Below are positions 23,764 to 31,325 of a stretch of DNA of 64,000 nucleotides, piece by piece. How positions within the stretch are numbered: the first letter of the stretch is position 1; each line of letters opens with the position of its first letter. A program made the position numbers and the translations under genes. Below the pieces are notes generated by a model. It was given only the letters and a program-made list of their open reading frames with translations. It made no database searches and was not told where the DNA came from. This stretch comes from Nibrella saemangeumensis (GTDB lineage: Bacteria > Bacteroidota > Bacteroidia > Cytophagales > Spirosomataceae), in NCBI RefSeq assembly GCF_039541915.1, contig NZ_BAABHD010000029.1, forward strand, positions 310,001 to 374,000, written 5' to 3'.

Positions 23764-25161
23764 ATGAAAAAAACGGTCGTCATCGATGTAGTAGGGTTGT
23801 CGTCATCGCTGATTGGCGAGCATACCCCTTTTTTAAAAAATTGGGTAGCCGGTAAGAAACTGTCTACCATCACCCCGATGCTGCCGGCGGTTACCACGTC
23901 GGTGCAGTCTACCTACGTGACGGGAAAATGGCCCAGCGACCACGGCATTGTGGGTAACGGCTGGTACGACCGCACCGACAGCGAGGTAAAGTTCTGGAAA
24001 CAATCGAACAAGCTGGTGCAGGGCGAGAAAATCTGGGACAAAGCCCGTCAGGTTGATCCATCGTTTACCGTGTCGAAGATGTTCTGGTGGTACAACATGT
24101 ACTCCACCGCCGACTTTTCGGTAACGCCCCGCCCGCAGTACCTGGCCGACGGCCGTAAAATGCCCGACTGCTACGCCTACCCCGCCGACCTGCGCGACCG
24201 GCTTCAGCAGACATTAGGCACGTTCCCGCTGTTTCAGTTCTGGGGACCGGGCGCTAATATCAAATCAACGCGCTGGATTGCCGATGCCTCCATGCTGGTG
24301 GACCAGTGGCACAACCCCACACTGACGCTTATTTACCTGCCCCACCTGGACTACTGCCTGCAAAAGTTCGGGCAGAACCTCTCGAAAAACAGCCAGGAAC
24401 TGCGGGAGATTGACGATGTCTGCCGCGACCTGATTCAATATTACGAAAAGCAGAGTGCCGAAGTTATTGTCCTCTCGGAATACGGCATTACCAACGTCAG
24501 CCAGCCTATTCACCTGAACCGCGCCTTCCGCGAAGCTGGCTTAATCCAGATACGCGAAGAGCGCGGACTGGAGTTGCTGGATGCTGGAGCCTCGCGCGCC
24601 TTTGCCGTAGCCGACCACCAGGTAGCGCATATCTACATCAACGATCAGGCCTGCACGGCGCAGGTCCGCTCCATTCTGGAAAAAACACCCGGCATTGAAC
24701 TCATCCTGGACGAAGCCGGCAAACGCCAGCACCACATTGACCACGAACGCGCCGGCGACCTGGTGCTGATGGCCGATGCCAATAGCTGGTTCACCTACTA
24801 CTACTGGCTCGACGATAGCAAAGCACCGGATTATGCCCGTACTGTGGAGATCCACAAAAAGCCCGGCTATGACCCGGTGGAGATGTTTATGGACGAAGCC
24901 AATCCGCTAATTAAGATGAAAGCCGGCTACAAGCTGATGCGCAAAAAGCTCGGCTTCCGCTACCTGATGAACGTCATTTCACTGGATGCTACCCTCATCA
25001 AAGGCTCACACGGCCGCATCGGCACCGCCTCCGAACACCGCCCCGTTTTCGTCAGCAACCACTCCGACGGTAAACCCTTGTCGGCTATTGATGTATACGG
25101 CAGGATTTGGGAAACGATGGGCGCTGGGGTGCTGGCGAGCAGCAAACAAATCGTTAAATAA
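23764..25161 (+). CDS. eboF: EboF-like alkaline phosphatase/phosphodiesterase superfamily protein
   Basis: A 465-residue type I phosphodiesterase/nucleotide pyrophosphatase fold. VIDVVGLSSSLIGEHTPFLK holds the first metal Asp, PMLPAVTTSVQSTYVTGKWP the nucleophile Thr, and PSDHGIVGNGWYD follows as in the family. Later metal ligands fall in LIYLPHLDYCLQKFG, VLSEYGITNVSQPIHLNR and GSHGRIGTASEHRP. No signal peptide is visible. It is the last gene of the eboD-eboE-eboF run. Phosphate ester cleavage on the cluster's metabolite is the likely chemistry; the natural substrate is unknown. Confidence 0.82.
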   Translation: MKKTVVIDVVGLSSSLIGEHTPFLKNWVAGKKLSTITPMLPAVTTSVQSTYVTGKWPSDHGIVGNGWYDRTDSEVKFWKQSNKLVQGEKIWDKARQVDPSFTVSKMFWWYNMYSTADFSVTPRPQYLADGRKMPDCYAYPADLRDRLQQTLGTFPLFQFWGPGANIKSTRWIADASMLVDQWHNPTLTLIYLPHLDYCLQKFGQNLSKNSQELREIDDVCRDLIQYYEKQSAEVIVLSEYGITNVSQPIHLNRAFREAGLIQIREERGLELLDAGASRAFAVADHQVAHIYINDQACTAQVRSILEKTPGIELILDEAGKRQHHIDHERAGDLVLMADANSWFTYYYWLDDSKAPDYARTVEIHKKPGYDPVEMFMDEANPLIKMKAGYKLMRKKLGFRYLMNVISLDATLIKGSHGRIGTASEHRPVFVSNHSDGKPLSAIDVYGRIWETMGAGVLASSKQIVK

Positions 25162-25198
25162 AATGTATATTTGAAGATAGCGGTAGCCTAGTTTTCTC

Positions 25199-25398
25199 AT
25201 GACAGACCTGCAACTATATACCGAACTCTCCTCCCTGATGACCTCAAAAAAGAGGTGCAGGACTTTATTGAGTTTTTAAAAACCAAGTCCAAAAAGCAGA
25301 AACCACTTAAGCAACGGGAGTTTGGTGCCGCCAAAGGATTCTTTGTCATGCACGACGATTTTGACGAGCCTTTGGAGGACTTCAAAGAATATATGTAA
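25199..25398 (+). pseudogene. DUF2281-type antitoxin, frameshifted
   Basis: From the ATG at 25199, the frame reads MTDLQLYTELSSL, then leaves the family and stops at 25277-25279. The -1 frame continues KEVQDFIEFLKTKSKKQK... to FDEPLEDFKEYM and stops at 25396-25398, one base overlapping the toxin start (TAATG). Together they make a typical 65-70 residue DUF2281 antitoxin. The junction suggests loss of four bases (a CCTG repeat) or one base. An A AAA AAG heptamer at 25246-25252, in the zero frame, would restore the frame by a -1 slip, so this may be a dead gene or one needing frameshifting. A sequencing error is also possible. Confidence 0.7.
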
Positions 25399-25760
25399 TG
25401 GACTTGCTTTTAGACACGCACACCTTTATCTGGTTTCTAAACGGCGATAACCAACTGAGTCCACATCTTAGAAGTATCATTTCGGACCCTGCAAACAGGT
25501 GCCTTCTCAGCATAGCCAGCATTTGGAAAATAGCTATCAAGAGCAGCTTGAACAAACTTGAGCTAAAAGGAAGCTTTGACCAAATAGCAGGCTTCTTAAA
25601 CGACAATGATATTGAAATCCTGCCTATCACATTTGAACATCTGCAACACTTAGTTCACCTCGATTTTCATCACCGCGACCCTTTTGATAGAATTATGATT
25701 GCGCAGGCAGTGGCAGAACGAATAGTACTCGCAACAAAAGATGAGGTATTTAGCAAGTAA
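25398..25760 (+). CDS. PIN-domain toxin (VapC-like), C-terminally truncated
   Basis: A 120-residue PIN RNase. Acidic residues of the metal site are visible in LLLDTHTFIWFLNGD near the start, SIASIWKIAIK (Trp/Glu region replaced by Trp-Lys) and HHRDPFDRIMIAQA, followed by IVLATKDEVFSK. Homologues normally continue with a Tyr and about six more residues ending in Trp; here a TAA replaces that Tyr codon, and the downstream frame reads NIRTIWEQSS before TAA at 25791-25793. VapC toxins cleave RNA to stop growth. The antitoxin partner overlaps by one base and is frameshifted, so the module looks to be decaying. Confidence 0.8.
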   Translation: MDLLLDTHTFIWFLNGDNQLSPHLRSIISDPANRCLLSIASIWKIAIKSSLNKLELKGSFDQIAGFLNDNDIEILPITFEHLQHLVHLDFHHRDPFDRIMIAQAVAERIVLATKDEVFSK

Positions 25761-25843
25761 AATATTAGAACAATTTGGGAGCAAAGTAGCTAACTTTTGT
25801 TCTACATCTATTTGCTGACGATGTGCACTCATACCGATGGAAT

Positions 25844-25958
25844 ATGACATCTCCAAACAACCTTGACGATAAAGCAAGGAAAATTCAAGAAATTGCAAAC
25901 AAGCTTGGTTGGAATTCCGACATTAACTCACTTGTTAACAGAGTTATAGAGGGAAGTA
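25844..25958 (+). pseudogene. 5' fragment of a nuclease-like gene split by an IS630 element
   Basis: MTSPNNLDDKARKIQEIANK, followed by about 18 codons, runs to the insertion point, then reads three codons into the element and stops. Joining base 25958 to 27016 (removing the element and one TA) continues in frame into EGSNALLYKQLDSGLVQEDE and the rest of the gene at 27016-27887. The rejoined gene is 987 bp, or 328 residues. The frame is also open upstream of this ATG, so the true start could be earlier. Confidence 0.7.
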
Positions 25959-27013
25959 TAAACCTGTAATATTTGTATCTTGCTCTTGATGGGAGCAAAA
26001 TATAAACCAAAAGACTACGAAGTGCTTCGCCGTCGCTGTGTGGCCCTTTGGCAAGACGGCTTAAAACAGAAAGCCATCGCTGCGGCCTTAGGTATTACCC
26101 AAGGTGGCGTAAGCCGCACACTGACTAAGTTCAAACAACAAGGCGAAGCGGCCCTGCAATACCGCAAACCAACTGGCGCTCCTCCTCGGCTGACTCAGGA
26201 GCAGGTAGCCCAACTGGTTGAGGAACTAAGTAAAGGGCCTCAGCACCATGGGTTTGCTGGAGAAGTCTGGACCCGTAAACGGGTTAAAGCCGTTATCGAG
26301 CAGCTATTTGAGGTGAGTTATGATGTGTCTCAGGTCGGGCGAATTCTGAAGAAAGTGGGTTGGACCGGGACGCCGGGGCGTTCGGCAGAAGCCTCAAAAG
26401 AAGGCCCGCCAACAAAAGCCAGAAGCCGTGCAAGAGTGGCAAGACGAGCGCCTACCGGAACTAAAAAAAAGCGCAGCAGGAGAACCGGGTAATTGTGTAC
26501 ATAGATGAGGCCGCTTGTTACCTGCTGCCGCTCCTAGCCCACACTTGGGCACCACGGGGTGAAACACCAGTGGTCAAAGAGAAAGCTGGTCGAGACCACT
26601 GGAACCTGATAGCGGCCATAGCGCCCAACGGTCGTATCTATGTAGGCTATCAGAATCAGGCCTTCACGGGGGAAGACCTGGTTTGGTTTCTGGAAAAGCT
26701 CTGTAGCCGCTATCGCAAGCGGAATTTGCTGGTGATCTGGGATGGGCTGAAAGCCCATAGTGGTGAAGCGGTCAAAGCCTTCTTAGCGGCCCGACCGGGT
26801 CGAGTTCATCTGGAGCGTTTACCGGCCTATAGTCCGGAACTGAATCCAGTGGAGTTGGTCTGGAGTCATCTGAAGCGTAGTTTGAAAAATCAGGTATTTT
26901 GCAAATTAGCTGACCTACAGGAAGCTGTTGAGGAGCAGATCAAGCTTATGAGAGAAGATCCTAAACTGATCAGGAGTTTCTTCCGAAAGAAGGAGGTAGT
27001 GTTTATTACAGAC
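25959..27013 (+). mobile_element. IS630-family insertion sequence
   Basis: A 1055-bp element flanked by TA at 25957-25958 and 27014-27015, the target duplication expected of IS630/Tc1-type elements. Both ends contain the core CTGTAATA (25964-25971, and in reverse complement at 27004-27011). Inside are two reading frames for the transposase: a helix-turn-helix part and a DDE part. Removing the element and one TA restores the interrupted gene exactly in frame, which fixes the ends. The terminal repeats match poorly beyond the core, so the ends may be diverged. Confidence 0.85.
25980..26492 (+). CDS. IS630 transposase, N-terminal (DNA-binding) frame
   Basis: The first transposase frame. It holds two helix-turn-helix regions: VALWQDGLKQKAIAAALGIT with GGVSRTLTKFK, then the winged region EVWTRKRVKAVIEQLFEVSY and VSQVGRILKKVGWT, characteristic of IS630. 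From about codon 132 the reading becomes a basic, non-family string (ARSRARVARRAPTGTKKK), whereas the adjacent +1 frame reads RQKPQKKARQQKPEAVQEWQ, the natural linker, so there is a frameshift near 26365-26385. A second shift lies at the A8 run 26463-26470, where A AAA AAG (26465-26471) could allow a -1 slip into the next frame. Confidence 0.75.
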   Translation: MLLMGAKYKPKDYEVLRRRCVALWQDGLKQKAIAAALGITQGGVSRTLTKFKQQGEAALQYRKPTGAPPRLTQEQVAQLVEELSKGPQHHGFAGEVWTRKRVKAVIEQLFEVSYDVSQVGRILKKVGWTGTPGRSAEASKEGPPTKARSRARVARRAPTGTKKKRSRRTG

Positions 27014-27016
27014 TAA
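26495..27016 (+). CDS. IS630 transposase, C-terminal DDE domain frame
   Basis: The catalytic part of the transposase. The frame is open from before 26471 and carries VYIDEAACYLLPLLAHTWAP (first catalytic Asp), LLVIWDGLKAHSGEAVKAFL (second Asp, IWD) and RLPAYSPELNPVELVWSHLK (the E of the DDE triad in PELNPVE). This is the standard IS630 layout. It has no good start of its own and is probably made, if at all, by -1 frameshifting at the A-run at 26463-26470. Its stop codon TAA uses the TA of the right-hand target duplication. Confidence 0.8.
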   Translation: MYIDEAACYLLPLLAHTWAPRGETPVVKEKAGRDHWNLIAAIAPNGRIYVGYQNQAFTGEDLVWFLEKLCSRYRKRNLLVIWDGLKAHSGEAVKAFLAARPGRVHLERLPAYSPELNPVELVWSHLKRSLKNQVFCKLADLQEAVEEQIKLMREDPKLIRSFFRKKEVVFITD

Positions 27017-27887
27017 TGCACTCCTCTATAAGCAGTTAGACAGTGGTTTAGTGCAGGAAGATGAATTTACTTATCTATTATACTGGAGCGAAAAGTGCTC
27101 TTTAGCTCATAAACTTGATCAATTCCATATTCCGCCAACTGCAAAGAGAAAATACACTATACCAGATCTTTTTGTTTTAATCAATGATAATGGTAAGGAA
27201 AAGCCCTTCTTCATTGAAGTTAAAACAACTAAGAAAAACAAACTGAGTTGGACTGAGACATATTATCAAGGACTTATTAACTACTCAGAGCTGACTGGAG
27301 TTCCGATTTTAGTCGCTTGGAAATGGAGAAGTTTTGATATTTGGACATTGTTTGAACTGAAGCATTTTAAAAAAGCAGTATCTAACTATAAAATAGAAAT
27401 AGAGAAAGCCCATTTTGAAAACCTGATGTCTAAACTCTTAGGAGATTACGTAATAATTCCTTATGATGAAATCGGTTTACACTTTTCTTTTAAGAAAGTT
27501 GATGTAGCTGAGAGAAACGAGTATGAAACCACTTGGAACAGTATTTCGGAGGAAATCTATATTACAGGAAAAGACGGCAAAGAAATAAAAGAGATTGACT
27601 CTGAACTATTTTTATTTCTATTCTCATTCTCAATGAATGACATAACAGTAGAGACCGATACTCATATAGTAAAAAGCTATGTTCCTTCTCCAGATAAATC
27701 TGCGTTTGCACAATCTGTCCCATTGCGTCTTGTTAGAGCGTTTTCAAATGAAGAAGTAAACTGGTTAGAAAAAATAAAAAAACAAGAATATCCAATTAAG
27801 TACTCCAGTCTTTTAAAATCCATTACTCAGGGAATAGACAAAGAAGTAATAAGATACCTATTGCATTTAAAACCCAAATCTGAATAG
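27016..27887 (+). pseudogene. 3' part of the split nuclease-like gene (PD-(D/E)XK-like)
   Basis: The open frame continues from the IS630 edge to 27887, with a possible restart at GTG 27051 (278 residues). The core YTIPDLFVLINDNG...FFIEVKTTKKNK has the D-x(n)-E-x-K arrangement of PD-(D/E)XK nucleases (TnsA/restriction-like). The rest has no recognised family and the base composition is AT-rich relative to its neighbours, with Lys, Ile and Asn codons, suggesting acquisition by transfer. The ancestral 328-residue protein starts at or before 25844. A shortened product from 27051 would retain the nuclease core, so it may still be active. Confidence 0.6.
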
Positions 27888-28008
27888 TAGATAGTACAAA
27901 CTTGTACACTTCACAGCTTTGTTGAAGAAAAGTAACGGAACGTAAAACGTATAAGCACCAAATGCTAATTAAACAATGACAATGCTGATCCTAAGAACAT
28001 TTTAAACA

Positions 28009-28896
28009 ATGCCCTTCGTCCCATCCCAAACGTACGTCGGTAGCCGCCAATTAAAGGTAACTGATGAAGCAAATAACCTCTCCTTTCCGGTCTTAGTCCA
28101 CTATCCTACCCATACGCCATCAGCACCAACCGCGTTTGGGCCGTATATGATGGATGTTAGTCCGCAGGCAGCGGTGAGTGAGGGGCCGTTTCCGTTCGTG
28201 ATTATTTCGCATGGCAATAGCGGTTCGCATTTGCTGTACCGGACCATCAGCCTGCATCTGGCGCGGCATGGGTATATTGTAGCCATGCCTCAGCATTACG
28301 GTAATAATCGTAACGACAACTCGCTGGGCGACAAGGTTGAGAATCTGCAATACAGACCCAGACACGTCAGCATGACTATTGACGCGCTACTAGCGAACGA
28401 GACGTTCGGCAAGCAGATCGATTCCGACAAGATTGCGGTTGTAGGTCACTCCTTCGGTGGGTACACAGCGTTGGCATTAGCCGGTGGTGAGCCGTGGAAG
28501 CAGGTTGGTCAGCCGGTTGCCGTTCAGCATGATTCACGCATAAAAGCGCTGGTGTTGATGGCTCCTGCTGCGGGTTATTTTATTCCAGTGGATTCATTAG
28601 CCAAGGTAACAGTACCAATTCTGCTGCTGATGGCCGAACACGATCCGTATACTCCAGCCTGGAATGCCGATGTTGTTGTCAAGGGTGTTCCTGATCAATC
28701 GCAGGTGACCCTGCGGGTAATTGAGAATGCCGGGCACTTTTCGTTTATCAGCCCGTTTCCTCCCGCGATGCAGAATCCCGGTTTCTTACCCTCAACCGAT
28801 CCTGCCGGCTTTGATCGGGAGCAATTCCATAACCAGCTTCCGGCAGAAATTCTTCGTTTTCTCAATAACAAGCTCTGGCGGCTCGCTTTAAAATAA
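28009..28896 (+). CDS. Alpha/beta hydrolase (dienelactone hydrolase / PAF-acetylhydrolase-like)
   Basis: A 295-residue hydrolase without a signal peptide. FPFVIISHGNSGSHLLYRTI carries the oxyanion-hole HGNSG, the nucleophile is S148 in VVGHSFGGYTALAL, the acid is likely the Asp in LMAEHDPYTPAWN, and the catalytic His is in ENAGHFSFISP. The long first segment and the RPRHVSMTIDALL helix before the nucleophile resemble predicted dienelactone hydrolases and bacterial PAF-acetylhydrolase relatives. Cytoplasmic esterase of unknown substrate. It returns to the base composition of the core genome after the AT-rich island. Confidence 0.8.
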   Translation: MPFVPSQTYVGSRQLKVTDEANNLSFPVLVHYPTHTPSAPTAFGPYMMDVSPQAAVSEGPFPFVIISHGNSGSHLLYRTISLHLARHGYIVAMPQHYGNNRNDNSLGDKVENLQYRPRHVSMTIDALLANETFGKQIDSDKIAVVGHSFGGYTALALAGGEPWKQVGQPVAVQHDSRIKALVLMAPAAGYFIPVDSLAKVTVPILLLMAEHDPYTPAWNADVVVKGVPDQSQVTLRVIENAGHFSFISPFPPAMQNPGFLPSTDPAGFDREQFHNQLPAEILRFLNNKLWRLALK

Positions 28897-28940
28897 AGTT
28901 TCCAGCCTCCCCAGCAGCAATTTGTACTTGTTTTAGTTTA

Positions 28941-29010
28941 TTAGTTAATTGGTTGACTGGTTGGTCCTGGTTAACTAATCAACCAATGAACCACTCTGCT
29001 AATTAACCAA
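28941..29010. repeat. Low-complexity inverted-repeat region (GGTTGA/TTAGTTAA units)
   Basis: The left half iterates TTAGTTAATTGGTTGACTGG and the right half carries the reverse-sense units ACTAATCAACCAATGAACC and CTAATTAACCAA, so an imperfect stem can form across a short centre. It lies between the hydrolase stop and the lipoprotein start. The unit is close to that of the palindrome at 1696-1761. Confidence 0.6.
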
Positions 29011-29022
29011 ATAACGAGGCAT

Positions 29023-29559
29023 ATGAAGCGTATTAGCATCCTTCTCCTGGCGCTGCTGTCGGCCTGTAGCACTACGCAGCAGTTGCCCCAGAACACGCCC
29101 GTCGATGAGGGCGAATACTATATGCCTTCCGGTTCGCGGGAGGTCGCCCGGAAACGCCTGCTGCCCGACCCCATGAACGGCTTGGGTCAGACCAACGACC
29201 CCAGCATCCGGGTCAACGATATTCGGCTTACCAGCAACTATACGGTGCTGTACATGACCTACACCAACGGTAGTCCTTACTCATCCGGCGCCAGCAGCAT
29301 ATCTTTCCGTCCCGACGCTAAACTGGTAGCAGCCGATGGCGTACGAACCTATTCCTTCGTAAAGGCCGAAGGCATCCCGCTCTCCCCCCAGGACCGCCAG
29401 GTTCATGCCGCCGAAAAAGTGGACTTTGTGCTGTACTTTAAGCGCCTGGACACTGATGTACAGGAATTTGCCATGTTTGAATGCAAGAGCGACGAAACAA
29501 CATCCTGCTGGAATGTGGTCAACATGAAAGTCAGCACCGCATCAACCCCCAAACCCTAG
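29023..29559 (+). CDS. Putative lipoprotein, unknown function
   Basis: A 178-residue lipoprotein: signal MKRISILLLALLSAC with the lipid-modified Cys at 15. The mature protein is mostly beta-strand by residue pattern (IRVNDIRLTSNYTVLYMTYT, SISFRPDAKLVAADGVRTYS, EKVDFVLYFKRLD), perhaps one Ig-like domain, and contains a Cys pair (FECKSDETTSCWN) that could form a disulfide. No family is recognised. It follows a repeat-rich gap and precedes another small secreted protein. Confidence 0.7.
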   Translation: MKRISILLLALLSACSTTQQLPQNTPVDEGEYYMPSGSREVARKRLLPDPMNGLGQTNDPSIRVNDIRLTSNYTVLYMTYTNGSPYSSGASSISFRPDAKLVAADGVRTYSFVKAEGIPLSPQDRQVHAAEKVDFVLYFKRLDTDVQEFAMFECKSDETTSCWNVVNMKVSTASTPKP

Positions 29560-29725
29560 CGTCCGCAAATCACCCGTAATGATCCGGCGTTCGACCCCCT
29601 AAACACCCGGTTTGACCGGCCTTTTCCGGCATTCGACCTGAACGTTTTTCAGGGGCGAACGAAGGCGTGCAACTTTGTCTCATCGGACCGCCGAAGCGGT
29701 CAAACACCAAAAAAACAACTGAGAC

Positions 29726-30076
29726 ATGAAAAAGATAATCGCCCTAATGCTTGGACTGGTAGCCGGTACCGCATCGTTCGCCCAACAGACCATTGACCAG
29801 ACGCCGGATGTTGTTATCACATCGGCCAACCAGAAACTGCACCTCTACGTAGCGCCCCAGACCGCAAACGCTACCATCAAACTGCACGACGCAGTCGGCC
29901 ACCTGTTGTACGTCAACACGGCCAATGCTGCCAACGGTGTACGGCAGACCTTCAACCTGACCAACCTGGAAGCAGGTACCTACCGACTGAGTGTGGTAAA
30001 AGACGGCCAGACGACTCAGAAAACGGTAGTGGTCGAGACGGTGCCCGCTCAGAAGCAAATCACCCTGGAAGCCTGA
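29726..30076 (+). CDS. Small secreted protein with T9SS-CTD/DUF3244-like fold
   Basis: A 116-residue protein with a signal peptide (ALMLGLVAGTASFAQ). The mature part is one beta-sandwich-like domain: HLYVAPQTANATIKLHDAVG, HLLYVNTANAANGV and FNLTNLEAGTYRLSVVKDGQ. The pattern N-L-x-x-L-x-x-G-x-Y-x-x-x-V resembles type IX secretion C-terminal domains and DUF3244 proteins, but no cargo domain precedes it. It is followed by a terminator and then a LytS/LytTR gene pair. Function unknown. Confidence 0.65.
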   Translation: MKKIIALMLGLVAGTASFAQQTIDQTPDVVITSANQKLHLYVAPQTANATIKLHDAVGHLLYVNTANAANGVRQTFNLTNLEAGTYRLSVVKDGQTTQKTVVVETVPAQKQITLEA

Positions 30077-30102
30077 TTACGGCCCCAAAACGATACCAAC
30101 GT

Positions 30103-30140
30103 ACGGAACCGGAATTTTATGCCGGTTCCGTTATTGTTTT
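30103..30140 (+). terminator. Intrinsic terminator after the small secreted protein gene
   Basis: ACGGAACCGG (30103-30112) pairs perfectly with CCGGTTCCGT (30122-30131), followed by TATTGTTTT. Confidence 0.8.
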
Positions 30141-30158
30141 GTCTATCCTTCGTAGCTT

Positions 30159-31325
30159 ATGCCAGCCAACCATTCCCGCCTGATGGAGTCCACCGTTCCG
30201 CTAAACCTGACCCTAAGCCAGAAAGTCCGGCTGGCCGCCAGCGTGTTTGCCATCTACTGGCCTATCCGACTATACCTGAACATTGACCATTGGAGCTGGA
30301 CAACGTTTCGGTACGTCTGGGTGCTCTGGTTGCTGGAGATCCCCCTGACCATACTGTTCATTACGGGCTGGCTGAGCGTGACGGAGTGGTTAGAGGAAAA
30401 ATTCTTCAGCAAATCCAGACGGGACTATCTCATCGACGTAAAGTGGTCGGCTCAACTCGCCACCTTTCTAACGGCCGGTGCACTGGCCGTCATGTTCAAT
30501 GTGGGCTTTCATCTCCTGCTGCGCCAGCTCGACCTCGTGGTAGGCCGGCAGGGAATACGGACCGTTGCCATGCGGACTATTCCGGCCCAGGAGCAGCGAA
30601 CACCCCCGTCGCCCGGCTGGAACGCCGACCGGCGCCGTCGGGACAAAGCCAACAATGGCCTCACCGTGCTGGCTATGCTGATGGCGTTTTACCTGTCGGC
30701 CAACCGGCGCGGGTACCGGGAACTGGCCCAACTGCGCATCAACGCCGAGCAGTTGAAGCGTGAGGCCACCCAGGCGCAGTTTGTGGCGCTCCGTAACCAG
30801 GTGAACCCCCATTTTCTGTTCAACAGCCTCAGTATTCTGGCCTCGCTGGTCGAGGTCGATCAGAAGCTATCCGTGCGGTTTATCAAACAGCTCTCCAAGG
30901 TGTACCGCTACATCCTGGACCAGCGGGATACCGAACGGGTAAGCCTGAAAACCGAGCTGGACTTTCTGGAGGCTTATTCCTTTTTGCTCAACATCCGTTT
31001 TGAAGGAAAACTTCAGGTGCTCAATAAAGTAACTGCGCCCGAAGCCATGCGCTACGGCATTGCGCCACTGACCCTGCAACTGCTGGTGGAAAACGCCGTA
31101 AAGCACAACCAGATGTCGGCAGAACAGCCCCTGATCGTTTCCATTGAAACCTCAGACGACTACCTGCTGGTGAGCAATCCGCTCCAGCGCCGGCCACAGG
31201 CGGAGGATTCTACGGGCATGGGGCTGGAGAACATCACCAACCGCTACCGGCTGCTGACCGACCGTCCGGTCAGTATCGGGGAAGAGAACAACAGTTTTGT
31301 CATTAAACTACCACTGCTTTCATGA
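30159..31325 (+). CDS. LytS-type sensor histidine kinase
   Basis: A 388-residue kinase of the His_kinase (PF06580) family. Four hydrophobic helices lie at about 22-42, 51-75, 98-122 and 167-183, with an unusual Pro/Arg-rich loop between the last two. The catalytic core has QFVALRNQVNPHFLFNSLSI with H218 as phosphoacceptor and FNSL as the family mark, then LQLLVENAVKHNQ (N-box) and GMGLENITNRY (G-box). It overlaps the downstream LytTR regulator by 4 bases. Such pairs sense an envelope or small-molecule signal; the signal is unknown. Confidence 0.9.
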   Translation: MPANHSRLMESTVPLNLTLSQKVRLAASVFAIYWPIRLYLNIDHWSWTTFRYVWVLWLLEIPLTILFITGWLSVTEWLEEKFFSKSRRDYLIDVKWSAQLATFLTAGALAVMFNVGFHLLLRQLDLVVGRQGIRTVAMRTIPAQEQRTPPSPGWNADRRRRDKANNGLTVLAMLMAFYLSANRRGYRELAQLRINAEQLKREATQAQFVALRNQVNPHFLFNSLSILASLVEVDQKLSVRFIKQLSKVYRYILDQRDTERVSLKTELDFLEAYSFLLNIRFEGKLQVLNKVTAPEAMRYGIAPLTLQLLVENAVKHNQMSAEQPLIVSIETSDDYLLVSNPLQRRPQAEDSTGMGLENITNRYRLLTDRPVSIGEENNSFVIKLPLLS

